Origin: Mesocentrotus franciscanus
Taxonomy: Eukaryota; Echinodermata; Echinoidea; Camarodonta; Strongylocentrotidae
Assembly: GCA_037976565.1 (NCBI GenBank)
Contig: CP137679.1
Span: forward strand, 13,580,780-13,644,779
Length of the DNA stretch: 64,000 nt
Direction: 5' to 3'
The position numbers and the translations under genes were made by a program. Within the stretch, counting starts at the first letter, position 1. Every line of letters starts with the position of its first letter. This document shows positions 33,398 through 46,506 of this stretch, piece after piece. The notes beneath the pieces were generated by a model that saw only the letters and a list, made by a program, of their open reading frames with translations, was not told the DNA's origin and ran no database searches.

Positions 33398-33689
33398 CAA
33401 CGGTATTCACGACATCCACTTGTATAACATCTGTATTCTCTTAACCCTCCTAACCCCTTTAATTACAGCAATCCTAGTTCGAACCAATTAAAACTATTTC
33501 AGTTTTACATCCAGCTCTCTTGGCACGAGGGGATGTGTCACACTTTTCTCATTAGAAACACAAATTGGGGCAATAATGAATAGTTGGGAAGTCCAACTGC
33601 AGTGCTTGAATGCAGTATCTGAGGAGTCTCACAGTGTGCTATTTTTCATCGAGTTCATCATGAAAGTAAAAAATTAGTTATAAAATCAT
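33398..33689. other. No gene seen
   Basis: AT-rich spacer. Confidence 0.35.
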
Positions 33690-33845
33690 TAAAAGGGCGT
33701 AGGAGTACTCGGTTTTGTACAAGAAACAGTGAATTTACGACACTCAAGTATACCATTATGATTAATCTCTTGACTACTGAATTCTCAAATCCCATAGGCT
33801 TAATACAGGAACCGCCCTGTTCCAGTACGCGAAGGGTTGATATTA
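33690..33845 (+). mobile_element. LINE tail fragment
   Basis: TTGACTACTGAATTCTCAAA, TCCCATAGGCTTAATACAGG and CCTGTTCCAGTACGCGAAGG match the LINE at 25155-25230 closely. This is a 3' piece of the same family. Confidence 0.6.
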
Positions 33846-34320
33846 TACGAATGGTATACTGTGATAATCAGGTTAGCTCAGATGGAGCATACAGCGGGCC
33901 AGGTTGTGATCGTCACAGCGGTCCTTTCCAATATGTGATGATCATCGCCGCGTGGGGGCGTCACACCTGATAGCATTTCGTCCCATCCCTCTAATTTTGT
34001 TTGCTCTAGATCTGCTTACATATGGACAAGCAATAGTATGGGGCCTGTTTAAGGAGGGGTATTTCTTTCCAATGTTTTTACTCGTAATTTGATTTGACCA
34101 AGTATACAAATCAAATGTACAGAGCATCATGGGTTTAATGACAGGGGTTATCTTTAGAACTTAAAATATAAAGGGGCTTGGGTTGAGTATGTTTGAGTAT
34201 CTCATGTAGTTCAACTATATACTCCCCAGGGAGCGGAGCGTTTGCACTATCATGTGTGGATTAGCAATTGCATCCAGTAACCGGGGTAAAAATAGTTACA
34301 TCGCTTAGCTCAAATGTGAC
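33846..34320. other. No confirmed gene
   Basis: 33870-33925 has a tRNA-like GTTAGCTCAGATGGAGCA but no B box. Confidence 0.3.
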
Positions 34321-34490
<170 letters not shown>

Positions 34491-37400
34491 CATCTGATAT
34501 GATGCCAATTTAGTCCACAGCTTTACGAAAGCAAATCAAGTTACAAAGACTGATATGTTTCTTTGTTAGTTTTGTTTTGTTTAAAAAAAAGGATAAAATC
34601 TTTTATATTGATAGAGTCTATATTTATGACTTATTCTTAATTTCATTTCCAAAGTGACAAACGATTTTTTTTAACGATAAACAAAGTAAACAGAAGACCA
34701 ATTTTAGCACATTAATATTTCAATTGAATCTTTTTCTAATAGATAATCAGAATGCCCTTCATAGGACGAAGAGAAAAGAGGAAGAAAGTGAATGTAGATA
34801 TTAAAATACATTCTGATACATGTGTGAACGGTTCCCAAGCGATGCATCATTTTTCTTTCCGTAGGGTCAATTTGCGATCAGCATGATAGTCTGAACATGG
34901 CAGGACATGAATGTTCAACACATTGATGGGAAATTGATAGGAGAATCCCTCTACGTCCGTATTTATTACAACTCGATGACATCCCTTCACCTCAGTGTTG
35001 ATTGTGACGTACTTGATATTTTGTGTTAGTTGAAGGCAGGGCTGCGCCATAAAATGATATACATGTATTGTCTTAAAAGTGGCATAATTTCTTCGATATC
35101 GATTGACCAGCTAATAAACGAAAATTATGAGAATTTGAATAAAGAAATAAAGGGTAAAACTGATGTACCCATGACGTTATATAATTTACCAATTAAACGT
35201 GTACATTTCTAGAGATTTGATTGGTTTGTTATTATTATTATTATAATACCACAACTAAATGATACTCTTTCATCGTAGCATGTGGATACACAACCTTTAA
35301 AACAGTTGTTTTCCTCGGGTATCACCTCCCTCTCTTCCTCCCTTCTCTTTTTCACTCTTTCTCCTAAGTGTGTAATTGTCCAAAAACTCTCACAATCACA
35401 CACAAAATAGTGCTATTACATTTTTCACAAGAACAATTAGGACTTGACAAGTAAAATATGAATAAATAAACAATAAATGAATAGTATAGATAAATGAAGA
35501 AATTAATTAATAAATAGATCGATAAATAAATAAACAAATAAATAGATAAATAGATATATGAATAAACAAATATGAACAAAACAAAATGAATACTTACATT
35601 AATGGTCATTATATCAGACAAAAGGATGTATTTTTCGAGGGCACATACCGAAAGCCCCCATCACCCCTCACCACCCCCGAATCCACCACTGCCATCCATC
35701 CTAGTTACATGTCAGTGCTCCTTATCAACCGACGGCTGTTTTCTCAGATCTCCAAACTCCCAACGGGACTGCTGCATTTCCGGTCCAGCTCCCATATCTC
35801 GATATGAATATAACAGGATGAATTAGACGGTTATTAAAGACCAACCAATCTTCCGAATCAGTGATTTTCCGGTGATCAACCATATAGCTAATATCTACCA
35901 TAATATTTGCCTTTTCATATCTATCATGTCTTCATACTTCTATTCCTGTTAGTTGCTTGTCATTCGCAGCTGGTACTGAACTATAGGTTGTTTTCTTATT
36001 TTTTCTAGTTTTAGATTTTGGGGCGATACATTAGTGATGAAATAATAGAATACATTCATGCCGTCCTATCGGCTTCTTCATGTAATCTATTTATTACAAA
36101 TGAGATTATAATTACTATTTGTCGAAATAGTTTCAGAAAATACAGAACCCTGTGGCAGCGGGGGGTTAAACACACACTTTATTTATCTTCCCACAATATC
36201 AGCATTTGCAGTAGTCACAAATAATGAGAGATATTATTGTGTAATAATTATCTCAATACAAACGAAAAAGAAATCGAGTGATATACATTATTTTGGTTGT
36301 TTTTTTCACGCTAATTTACTTTTTTGACAGGTCAAAGGTTTGTGCCGTGCAAATTAGAAGTACGTGAACGTTATTGGTAGCATGCAGATTTTCATCATCA
36401 ATCTTGCTTTTTGGAGCCATTACTTTTCTCATTTTTTTAGAATGACCGTGGAAACTCCATGACATATTTTGATAGAGGTTTATATGGGGTGCAAATACCC
36501 TCGCCCTGCCACATAACATTTTTCGTTAGTACACTTGTATTATTACAGCCTATCTCGACAATAAGATTTTAAGGGGATTTTTGTCTTGTTTTGTTGTGCA
36601 TGGTATTGTTTCTTTTGTTTGTTTCAATGTTTGGATTTTTAGAATATTCATTCAAATGATCTATTAACGACCCTGATAATCTAAATTGCATTTTCCTGTA
36701 TAGGCACGCTTCCACCTCAAAAAGAAAATATATTTGTAAGCATTATTAAATTAAATTATGGCTTAAAATCTTGCGCAGCAAGTTCCGAAAGCTCTTTACA
36801 AAGTTTGAACTTTTGGTCATGTAGGTTGAGGACCTTTGTATAAAACGAACCTCGTGTGTTTTATTTATTTCTTTAGAACTACGTGTTTTTTCCTTATTCT
36901 TTCTTTCTTTCTTTCATATTTTATCACGTCACTATGCAAGTCTCAATTCCCGCGTGATGTTTATTTTGTCTATAAAGTGTTCTCTAAACACAAACTACAA
37001 TACTTCAGGATTCAAATAAAATGGTTATGCTGATATCAATAATACTCTAATTGCTTTATTGTCGTCGTGTTATCGACACGATATTCTCAAATAGCCTATT
37101 CACATGCAGCGTCGTATGGTAATTACTTTTAGCTATAAAAGTGCATTTATTAGCAAGTGTTTTACAGTGAAGGTCGAATCGGTTTCAGCTCGTTTAAAAG
37201 GGGCTCCTGATGAAACCAAAGATCACAACGAAGTGGGGCATTAATCAGAGGAAACATTCGGTTAGAGAGGTACAATCACTCAAACGCCCCGACAGTTCAA
37301 AGAGGTGATAAAATAACGGTCCACACCAATCTCATGTCACTTTCAATTTTTGGATGATAATCCACAATCCCTGTGAGAAAATGGATTGATCCCAAACCGT

Positions 37401-38719
37401 GACCGGGAATGCATGAATGGATCAAATACATTTCAAAGTGCTCTTAAATCTCTAATATACGATTTGTTGGTATGGGTATTGTATTGTATTTTTTGTCACG
37501 GCATGACACGTTTTTATATCAGTTTGTCTGTCTAATGGCAAGACATAGGTCTATTTGTCTTTAGATACCATTCGAATGATTGCTAGATACCTTGCGACTC
37601 TGTTCTATTTCTCCAGTAATTCAAAAATTCCTATTCGGCACATCAACAACGGTTTGCCATCAAACGCAATTAAAGATGCAAATTGTGACTAAATGCAAAG
37701 CCGAGGACTGACTCCATAAAGAAGGGAGATAGATGAGAGTTGGAGGGTTTGAAGGAGTGAGTGAGTGGGTAGATTTAAGCCAAACCGTTAAGGTCGTTAT
37801 TCATTTTCACGCTCCATCACCTCTCACCAGCGAGGAGTAATTATACCATGGTGGCAAGCACCGGTCCGAATACTCACCATTCTTAATTAGTTGAACTTTC
37901 CGACTTCTTTTAGGACTCCGTCGTTTAAGGGGCCCCCAAAATATTGACATAATTTCCAGCAAAACACCCACTGCCCCACTGAAGATGGGTGCTCAGCTGT
38001 GGAGGGGAGATAGTTAATTATCATGACTATTTTCTCCTCTTATTATTATTTTGTTCTTCTTGCTTCATGGATCGTGGAGTCGTTGCCGGTGTCAAACTTT
38101 AATGTCAGTGGTAGAGATGGTTTTGATCCAAGTTGGGCTTGTGCTTGGATGTTGGTTCTGTTCATTGGCACTCGACACCCTCCAAAGTGGGGGTTCATTG
38201 ATAAATGACGGGATCGTACCTGAAATTCCAGCATCGTTGTTTACTTTGGGACTCAGTCAATTGGTACTTGTTTGCAGAAACTCGCTTCCTTTCGGTTTTC
38301 TAACCCCTTTGATACATCTCGTACAAGCTGAAAGTTCTTTAAGTTTCGGATGCTGATCCATGATAACTGTTGTCATTCGATGAATATATAATGGAATTTG
38401 AGTTTTCAGATTGCTTCATGTAAAACAGAACTTTTGTGGAGCAAGTTTGTGACTATATGGTGGAATTATAGGCCTATCTGGTGATGTCTTCGGTCTCCAC
38501 CTTTGACATCATGAAAGGTTACGTCTCTACAAGCATCTGAAGATTTGCTATTCTTCTTCTTTTACATGTTAAATATTCAAGTATATTTCTAGACAAATGA
38601 TACTTCCGTAAACTCCCGAGTCACTAAGAGGAATAATAAACTTCGGATGCATGAGCCACCAACTTTATACAGGTTTTTGTTGGAGAAATTGGGAAAACAT
38701 TTTCGCTTAGCTGACACCC
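34491..38719. other. Gene-free stretch
   Basis: No supported exon. Contains an AAATA/GATAAATA-type microsatellite at 35455-35575 and TTCTTTCTTT at about 36897-36915. Frames at 35586-35826 and 38023-38356 lack splice or poly(A) support. Confidence 0.4.
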
Positions 38720-38756
38720 TTTAAAAGGAGAGAGCTTCCAGCAAAAGACTCAAATC
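38720..38756 (+). promoter_or_regulatory. Possible core promoter of locus B
   Basis: TTTAAAAG at 38720-38727 is TATA-like. TCAAATC at 38750-38756 fits the initiator consensus with +1 at 38752, 32 nt from the start of the TATA-like box. The implied 5' leader is only 17 nt, which is short. Confidence 0.28.
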
Positions 38757-38768
38757 ACCAGTAACAAA

Positions 38769-40407
38769 ATGGATGGAGTACCGGACACAGACGACACGAG
38801 TCCGTTCACCTTCTCTTTCGATGATGGGGGAGCGAAAGATTCTTTGGGAAGTGATGTAAGTTTATGAAACAAAATACATATAGATATTTTAATTTGACAA
38901 GTTTATTCGCAATGAAATAAACTTTGTTTTCAACATCGATGACAAAACAAGGCACAAGACACGTTCTTTATTTTTGTTAAATTTCATTTTGTCTTCCTTC
39001 CAATTTCACAACCTTTTTCATGGCAGTATGCTTTATATATGTAATATCATTAAAGTAGTCAATATTTAGTATACTGACCGTATACATGTTATATGAGAAT
39101 TTCTTTCTTTTCCTGTAACTATTCAAAAGGAAGATAAAAATACTTTTCCCCTCCGAAATGTCTATGAGTATTATAAAATGTCGAAGGCTGAACATTATAT
39201 AGCAGGTTCAAAACATTATCTAAAAAGTCTAAAAGAAATTTATATAAAATTGCTGGTGATTTGTTATACAGAAATTTTAAAGTTTCAGGTCGGCTATCAC
39301 AATATGGATTTTCTAACCATTTAAAATGTAGAATATAATTATTTATGAATTGGAATACTGTTTTATTACGATGTCAAACGGACTGATTATTGTGCTCGTA
39401 TAAGAATCAATACGAACTCCATGTTTCGTGTTTCAAAGTAATGATAAAGAAATAAATTCTGGTTTGTTTGTTGATAAATATATTGTACGGTACATAAAAT
39501 CAACACCTTAATTTACCAGTGAATACCAATTGGTCTTTTTCTAGAAATTCTGATTTTGTTTTCTTTCTTTCTTTCTTATTTTACATGAATCTAAAACTTG
39601 AACATTTCCATGCTTACATCTCTGGTAATAATTTAGGAAATACAAATAGATTACAAACTTAAAAGATAACACAATTCTCATATGCTTGGATGACTGCGAA
39701 GTCTTGATAACAAAACAGATTTATGAATTTCAAGTATGTGAAAACGAAGTTATTTATTAATTCATTCGCATAATTTGTAATGAAAATGAAATGATGTAAT
39801 CAATAATACATGCATCAGAATTAATATAGATATGAATTTAGACATTGTTCCAAGGATATAGTTTGAAAGGAAAAAAACAAACCTAATCGCAACATAATGA
39901 TACTGTGATAACGAATTAATCAGAAGCTTATTCTGTACCACTTTGGAATAAGCACCAGCCTAACAAGTTGAAAACATCGATTTGCCATATCAGTAAATCT
40001 ACCGCCTCTTGTTGAAAAATATTATCCCCCTCATTGCTCATCTCATTATCTAATCATTATCTAAATGATTGGCCTTTGGTGATTTTTTTGACGCCCAAAT
40101 TGATATTTAATGAGGAATAAACTATCATTTGATCACTCCAGTCTTGAGAGCCTACGTGTACGATCGGTGATAAGTTTAACCTTAACCGCGTGACATTAAA
40201 TCCGCCGTGCGGGTTGCGCGTGAGCCCTGCCGCTTGGAAAGCGGTGATAATTTCCACTTTCCACGAAGGTAATTCTTATTACTGTACCGAGCATTTGTTC
40301 TTTATTGGCAGCAATGAAGGATATTAATCACATGGCATCTCATTTCAGATGAATTATGAAGCAGAGGACGTCGAATCGGTTGATCGAAATGACAAGAAAA
40401 TGTCACA
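38769..40407 (+). CDS. Locus B, candidate first two coding exons (partial)
   Basis: Exon 1 is 38769-38855: ATG (A at -3, G at +4), 29 codons, very acidic (MDGVPDTDDTSP, FSFDDGG, KDSLGSD), ending in phase 0 at a consensus donor, GAT|GTAAGT. Exon 2 starts at 40349 after CATCTCATTTCAG and reads MNYEAEDVESVDRNDKKMS in the matching frame. It ends either at donor CA|GTAGGT (40407/40408) or, if unspliced, at the in-frame TAG 40409-40411, which would give 49 residues. The intron is 1493 bp. The acidic, polar composition suggests a cytosolic N-terminus. In the same frame, after TAG and a TAA at 40421, a further segment at 40433-40534 (MDKDLIAEAFENSGM ... QKVDLLLKAM, TGA) also looks coding. The family is not recognised. 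Confidence 0.42.
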
Positions 40408-40728
40408 GTAGGTTAAATCTTAAAAATCGGAGATGGACAAAGACTTGATTGCGGAGGCGTTTGAAAATAGCGGCATGGCCATCTTGTCTGTCGTGCAGAA
40501 AGTTGATCTGCTTCTGAAAGCAATGTGTTTATGATTTTAATTTGTCGGCATGATTCAGTAGAAGCAACATTTCTACGGTCAATTTCATTCCTGTCTCCAT
40601 GCTTTTTTTCCTCTCTTCCCACACCATTTCTTTTTCTTTGGAACCCGTCGGTTTTAGAGAAATTGATTTCCCCCAAATGAAAACATGGAGCAGACAATGG
40701 CAGAGGGCAAAATTGTTGTTTTGTTTTT

Positions 40729-40772
40729 TTTTGGTGTGTGCGTGTTCGCGTGCGCGTGTGTGTGTGTGTGCT
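40729..40772. repeat. (TG)n/(CG) microsatellite
   Basis: TTTTTTGGTGTGTGCGTG then TGCGCGTGTGTGTGTG. Confidence 0.8.
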
Positions 40773-41803
40773 GTTTCTCAACGTTTCATCTATCAATCAA
40801 GTAGTTATGATACAATATGATAATGTTTTTAATGAAAAGTCCCGAAATAAGAACGTGTAATACCCGAAGTACATAATCAATTATGTAATCAAAAGAGCTC
40901 TTTTAAATGTATTAACATAAGAAAATGAAATAACGCAAATTCATTGTTTCGTACATATTTTTACATTGAAAAAGAGGCCTGAAAGTCTGTATATTTTTAA
41001 GAAAAAGATTAAATATGATGCTAATCAAGAAAGCGGATCATGAACTAGGCATAAACATTTTGACAGATGTCTTAATCACCAAAATTTACAATTATAGTGC
41101 AAACAGATTAACTTAACGAGGAACTCAAAATAACAATGATTACGTTTTTATCTGATCGACTGGTCATCAACGAAATATTGAGTGATAGGTAGCCTTGTCC
41201 TCTCTAGCTTGGGTCATTGATTGGTATTGACCGTTACTGACCACCAAACGTGACCAGAATAATAGTCTAGATATGGTCATGGCTGTAGTGACCGCCAACA
41301 ATTATACCCTCTAAATCATATCTAATGAAGGAAATATTGGAGGCAGGCACTCAAATAAATGATATAAATAGATGTATACCTACAGACAGCGCCTCGTTTA
41401 TTAAATATGAAGAACAAGTCGCATGCCATTTTTGGAATAGGGCATATTTCAATTAAGAACAACTTAATTTAATTGGCTAATAACGAACAATATAACATTC
41501 GAAAGTTATTCGATTGTCTACAAGGTGGCCCCTGATTGGCCCACGTTACGATATTGGTGTTTGATGAATCAGCCGACCAAACGCAATCATTCAGCATTAT
41601 GGGATCTGTCTTCCGTACAACACCTGAAATGAACGTAAATTTGTATACTTAATTCTGATTGGTTAGAAATCGAGTTGAATTTTATTTTTTCTTATTTAAT
41701 TGCGGTTCAAGGCTTCTTCCTGGTCGCATATTAAGGTATAAAATTAAATGTAAAATAGGTTCATGGACCCGCTCGACTTTTGATTTTTCGCTTAGTAAAG
41801 ATT
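40773..41803. other. No gene seen
   Basis: AT-rich; no acceptor followed by a long open frame in the phase left by locus B was found. Confidence 0.35.
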
Positions 41804-42340
41804 AAAGTTGAGTTCTGCCTAAGCGATTGCATTGTGAAAGGAACTATATGTGAAAGCGAATGAAGATTGATCACGTAGCACATATAAGTATTGGTATATA
41901 CTGTGAGGTTTTGACATCGTCAAAATGATAAGAAATTAGCCCCGTCTTGCTTAGAGTCACATGCACTGTACATAGAAATTGTTATATGGGACTACACAGA
42001 AATTTGGCATGAAAATTTGCCCCACAACCTTCAGCTTTTACTTGTCATATTCGAATATAAGGACATTGGAAGAGCCCTCCTTTTCAGGGGAAATATGTTT
42101 CTATGATACTCTTCCACGCTAACATTAGCAAAATGACAAAGCTCACAAACTATTTCTCATCTTCTTTCTCAGAATGGACAACGGAATTCGAACGAAATTC
42201 CAAGCTACGTGAGAGCTTGTCACAAACATTAATTAAGAAAAAAAATGGAATGTACGCACGCAGGTATTTCGTTTGTTTTGTTTTGTTGCAATTCCCCCCC
42301 CCCCCAAATAACGTTACAAAACTTTTGGCTTTAACCTAGC
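41804..42340 (+). mobile_element. TTAA-type MITE, family 2, long copy
   Basis: Left end AAAGATTAAAGTTGAGTTCTG-like (TTAA eroded). The interior matches 30082-30473 and 15518-15891 closely (AGCGATTGCATTGTGAAAG, ACTGTGAGGTTTTGACATCG, TTATATGGGACTACACAG, TTTTCAGGGG). The right end, AAAACTTTTGGCTTTAACCT, is a decayed inverse of the left. Confidence 0.65.
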
Positions 42341-42892
42341 TTCCGATTGCCCTCGGCTTAAGAGCAATTCGTACGTGATTTTCCCGGTATATGGGATGAA
42401 AACCTTTCCTTGATAACTGGGCGGCGGTCATTGCGATTAATATTTACCATTAGCATTGGCACTGTCCATGTAAGCTAGCCGTGACATGCTATGGTCGAAC
42501 AGCGAACATCAGAGAGGTGAATAACATTGTGAAACCATTCGAGGTGAATCACACACGGACATGATTCATCTAAAAAATTAAAAAATATATAAATCATCAT
42601 TTCAAAAGGGCCAAGGAGTGATAGCAGGTCAACAACGTGGATTCAATACTTGTAGATGCTACATTCAACCTTAATCAGTACTGTGTAAAATATGGTGTTG
42701 GGCCCATCACTACAAAGACTGAAATGCAATAAGTTGAAAACGATGTCACTCCGCAGCCCTTCTTAGATATTCATTGATATTTTTAAATGTTATTTTCATA
42801 CAATCTAGACCCCCCCCCCCGCCATGTCAACAGTAATTTCGTTAATTATATTATTTTGCTTTCCGATTACATTTTCCTTTTGAAGACATTAT
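42341..42892. other. No gene seen
   Basis: Contains a C run at about 42810-42820. Confidence 0.4.
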
Positions 42893-42940
42893 TCTTTAAA
42901 AGCCCTTAGAGACCCTTTCATGTATAAAGCGCTGTATAAA
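42893..42940 (+). mobile_element. LINE 3' tail fragment
   Basis: CTTAGAGACCCTTTC and ATAAAGCGCTGTATAAAT resemble the 3' ends of CR1/L2-type LINEs. The next MITE is inserted directly after. Confidence 0.35.
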
Positions 42941-43229
42941 TCCAGGGGATGTTTCACAAAGACTAAGATCGACTTTAAGTTGGACTTAACTATGGCAGGC
43001 CGTTCATACCACTCTTTGCTCTCACCATTATGATCGTTAGATAATATTTTTTCCTTCAATAATGAATTATACCAAAAAAATGTAAATTCTGTAGATTTGT
43101 GACCACGATTTGTAGGTCCCTAGAGAGACCAATGCCAGTAAATGGTTAGAGCAAGCAGTGGCATGAATGGCCTGCCATAGTTAAGTCCAACTTAAAGTCG
43201 ATTTTAGTCTTTGTGAAACACCCCCTGGA
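42941..43229. mobile_element. MITE with TCCAGGGGRTGTTTCACAAAG ends
   Basis: The left arm (GTTTCACAAAGACTAAGATC through GGACTTAACTATGGCAGGCC) is matched in inverse by the right arm ending TTTGTGAAACACCCCCTGGA. Arms are about 75 bp and the centre is AT-rich. It directly abuts the next MITE. Confidence 0.8.
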
Positions 43230-43376
43230 CCCCGTCTTATAAGAAGTTGCGATCAATTCGAATCAATCGCAATTTGAAATTAATCGCAACTCCTATCTCT
43301 AAACTACACAGTTGCGATTAATTTCAAGGTGCGATTGGTTAGAATCAATCGCAACTCTTTATAATGCGGGGCCCTG
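43227..43376. mobile_element. Palindromic MITE (GGGCCCCGTCTTA family)
   Basis: Starts GGACCCCGTCTTATAAGAAG and ends with the inverse (CTTTATAATGCGGGGCCCTG). TTGCGATTAAT, TCAATCGCAA and related motifs fill the interior. Single-copy relative of the array at 15052-15517. Confidence 0.75.
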
Positions 43377-43711
43377 ATCTATTATTAGTTATATATCTTT
43401 ACAGAATTTAATAAATGAATAATTGATTAGAATCATTCGCTTTCTTCGCATCATACTGTGATGGCATGCATGGGAACCAGACATTCTCCTGAGGAAACGC
43501 ATCATCGGGATAGTTTAGAGAATGAGATGAGGGACGGGTTGATGCGGAAGGGTTTCCATGGTAACGTCTCAGATCCTACGAAATGCATCATCTGGATTCC
43601 AGGATTACCTCACGTTTGGTACATCCAAGATTTACTGCGGTTTATGTTACGCTGGTTATTTCTGAATTGTTTTTCGCCTCTATATATGTCATATGATGTA
43701 TTACCTCAAGT
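43377..43711. other. No confirmed gene
   Basis: A frame from 43458 runs into the following SINE; no splice support. Confidence 0.35.
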
Positions 43712-43927
43712 AGATGATTCAGTGGAAGTGTAGGGGTCTTGTAACCGGGAGGTCCCAGGTTCGAAATCAAATCGATGCGTTAATGCCCTTTGGTAAGGCA
43801 TTAATCCTCATTACCAAGTCCCTCGGAGAGGACGATAAGCTGTCGGTCCCCTGGCTGCTCACTTACAAGCATAGGCCTACTCATACTTTCTTAGCAGTCT
43901 GTAAAACAAACACACAAACAAACAAAT
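43712..43927 (+). mobile_element. tRNA-derived SINE, family S
   Basis: ATGATTCAGTGGAAGTGTAG (decayed A box), CTTGTAACCGGGAGGTCCC, AGGTTCGAAATC (B box), AAGGCATTAATCCTCATTAC, CTCGGAGAGGACGATAAG, TTTCTTAGCAGTCTG, then an (AAAC)n tail. Confidence 0.8.
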
Positions 43928-44734
43928 TTCTCCCTATTGGAATGATACTATTTTTGTTAATTCTACCTTATTCCCTTTTACATGTCATTCTGTAAATTGT
44001 TTAATCCGGCACATTCGATTCGAATGTGAAGTTTGGCTCTAAAACAGGCTCAATCCACATTGTTTCATAGTCTGATTTGATTCAATGGATTAATAAAGAA
44101 CCGAGGCATTTGATCCTTTTAAGGGGTGAATTCTATTCATTTTTTTCTTAGACTGTGTAGACAGTAGTACCAACTTACATTTGAAATCGGTAATGAAAAA
44201 TAGGAGAATTAATGCCATTATATTTTAAAATCAGAATTGGGTTTTATTAATCATTTTACGATGACAGCTCCAGATAAATGTATTACAAAATCAAGCATTA
44301 TAATCATTGTCAGAAATATGCTGTTAATTACAGATATATGACTATAATCCTATCCCACATCCTCACTTGTAATACTCACAGATTTGTTCCACACGGCCTA
44401 CTTATGTCTATATCTCTTATTAATATTAACCCAGATAACGAAGCGATTCATCGGGAAAAGGAGATTGGTTCCACACGCCTAATAGTAAGCAGTCACTCTG
44501 TAACCCATTTCATGGTGAAAGCCATTTGATTTACCTCATTTTGGGTCCGACATCTCGCGTCGTATTTCAAGAAAAGCATTTGCATCCATATTTGTGAAGA
44601 TTTTTAACATATCAACTCATAGATTTTATTCACATGTAGGCCTACATGGCTTTTATTTACGACGTTCTCCTTCCTTTTTAGCTATAGGCCTAGAGCACGA
44701 GAACGCAAGTACATGTATAGAGATGGATGTAGAC
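43928..44734. other. No gene seen
   Basis: AT-rich; frame 44278-44529 lacks support. Confidence 0.4.
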
Positions 44735-44885
44735 GAGAGAGAGAGAGAGCGATAGAGAGAGATGGGGGAAAGGAAGAGGCGAGAGAGGAATAAAGGGTGG
44801 GAAGGTGGAGGAGGAAGTAGAGGAGAGAGAGGAAGAGAGAGAGAGTGTGTGTGTGAGTGAGAGAGAGAGAGAGAGAGGGTGGGAG
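44735..44885. repeat. (GA)n-rich microsatellite
   Basis: GAGAGAGAGAGCGATAGAGAG with interruptions and a TGTGTGTGAGTGAG block at about 44846-44862. Confidence 0.9.
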
Positions 44886-46506
44886 ACGGGGGAGCATTAA
44901 CAATACAGACAAATAATCAAAGTTTAGAAACTCTAGAATATAAAACCTTATGAACGCAAAAGCTCAAAAAGATATAAGATAAGTAATGCTTGCATTTACG
45001 AAATACTCGTTGCTTTGTCGTTAATTGCATGATCAAATAAAAAATAAAAAACGTACCTTACTAGCAATTAGCTTTCATCATTTCTACTCTGTTTGTTGCT
45101 ACGGCAGGCAGGCAGCCAGTGAAAACGAATTCGTTTAATATAATTATGGAAATGCAAACATTACTTTAAACAAACAGAACTTTGTTATTCCTGGCTCATT
45201 TTTCCTGATTGAGGTGTCATATGAAAGTGCAGAAAATAAACTCTCTTGAAATGTGATTTTTCTCTTTGAAATACAGATACTGTTCGCCAAATGACTTTTT
45301 GGTACCTTTTCTTCAAATAGTTTGTTAATCACTCATGCGTGAAATATGCATCATATGAGTAGCATCAAATGAAAGAAGAGAATCTAAGCTTTACAAATAT
45401 GTGTCATTTATTAAGTATAATTGTGATTAAGTTATGATAAAACATCGATAATTCTCGGTTTCGTTTTTTGTGGAGTGCACTGTATAAGTCCATGTCACTA
45501 GTTTGCTATGTTACCTACTCATCATAAAGAATCCATTTTTTATTTCTAAGGAAACATCTGGTATATCCATATTCCCTTTATCTCCTCAACGCCCCCAGCC
45601 CCCGGTAAATAATTGCCCAACATAGGGGACAAGATCAAAGGATGAATGAACTCAGGTAATCGATAAATTCTTTCATCCTATCGGATATTGTTCCACCTGT
45701 ACTCGAGTTTAGGCGAAATTGGAAAGCTAATACTATGTCGTCAATTCTGTACAGGCATTCTTATGGGTAAACATAATAATGAATTTGTAAAGGCGCATTC
45801 TTCTGTGCTAATATGTCATTTATATTAACTATCGGAATTTAATCACCCGTTCATTTTAGACTAAACACTGTCGGCGGCCCGAAATAAGGCAGCTGATGAT
45901 ACGTGCATCCACTGGCTTGTCTGTTTCGATAAAGTAATTCAATATCAAATTTAGAATGCTTGTTTCCAAGAAGATGCTTGCCTTCTTTCAGACGTTTCCT
46001 TTCTTTTGTCTTTCTAAATAATCCTGTAAAATGATTTTAAATCGTTCTCAATTTGTCATGTTTTGTGTAGGTCATTCTAACTTTCTCCCAACGATAAGTT
46101 GTCATTAAAAAACATCTCCTGTTTGTTCTGCATAGTCACTTAAACCTTCTTCCAAGAAAATAATTCGAACTATAATGTTGTGCAACATGTATTCTCGGCA
46201 CGAAAGTTTAAAAAAAAACGTATGGAGCACAATGCTTTATGGTATTTTTTTTCCTCTTAATTCTAGGAAAATAAAGATAAGTGTTTCTTACATCAGCTTT
46301 AACAACTCAAATTATAATGACAATGGTGTTGAATTGCGTCATTTCCGGAATTGATCTTTGGCCTCTGCTATACTAAGTTATAAATGATAACACTGGACAA
46401 TACTAGTCACCAATGAACATGTGTAGGTGACACTTGGATGTGTTTTTTTTTTGTAACGCCACCGAAAGAAAACATCAGAATATCCAGCTCATTATTTAAG
46501 ATGTTG
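44886..46506. other. No gene seen
   Basis: AT-rich; no supported exon or repeat. Confidence 0.4.
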
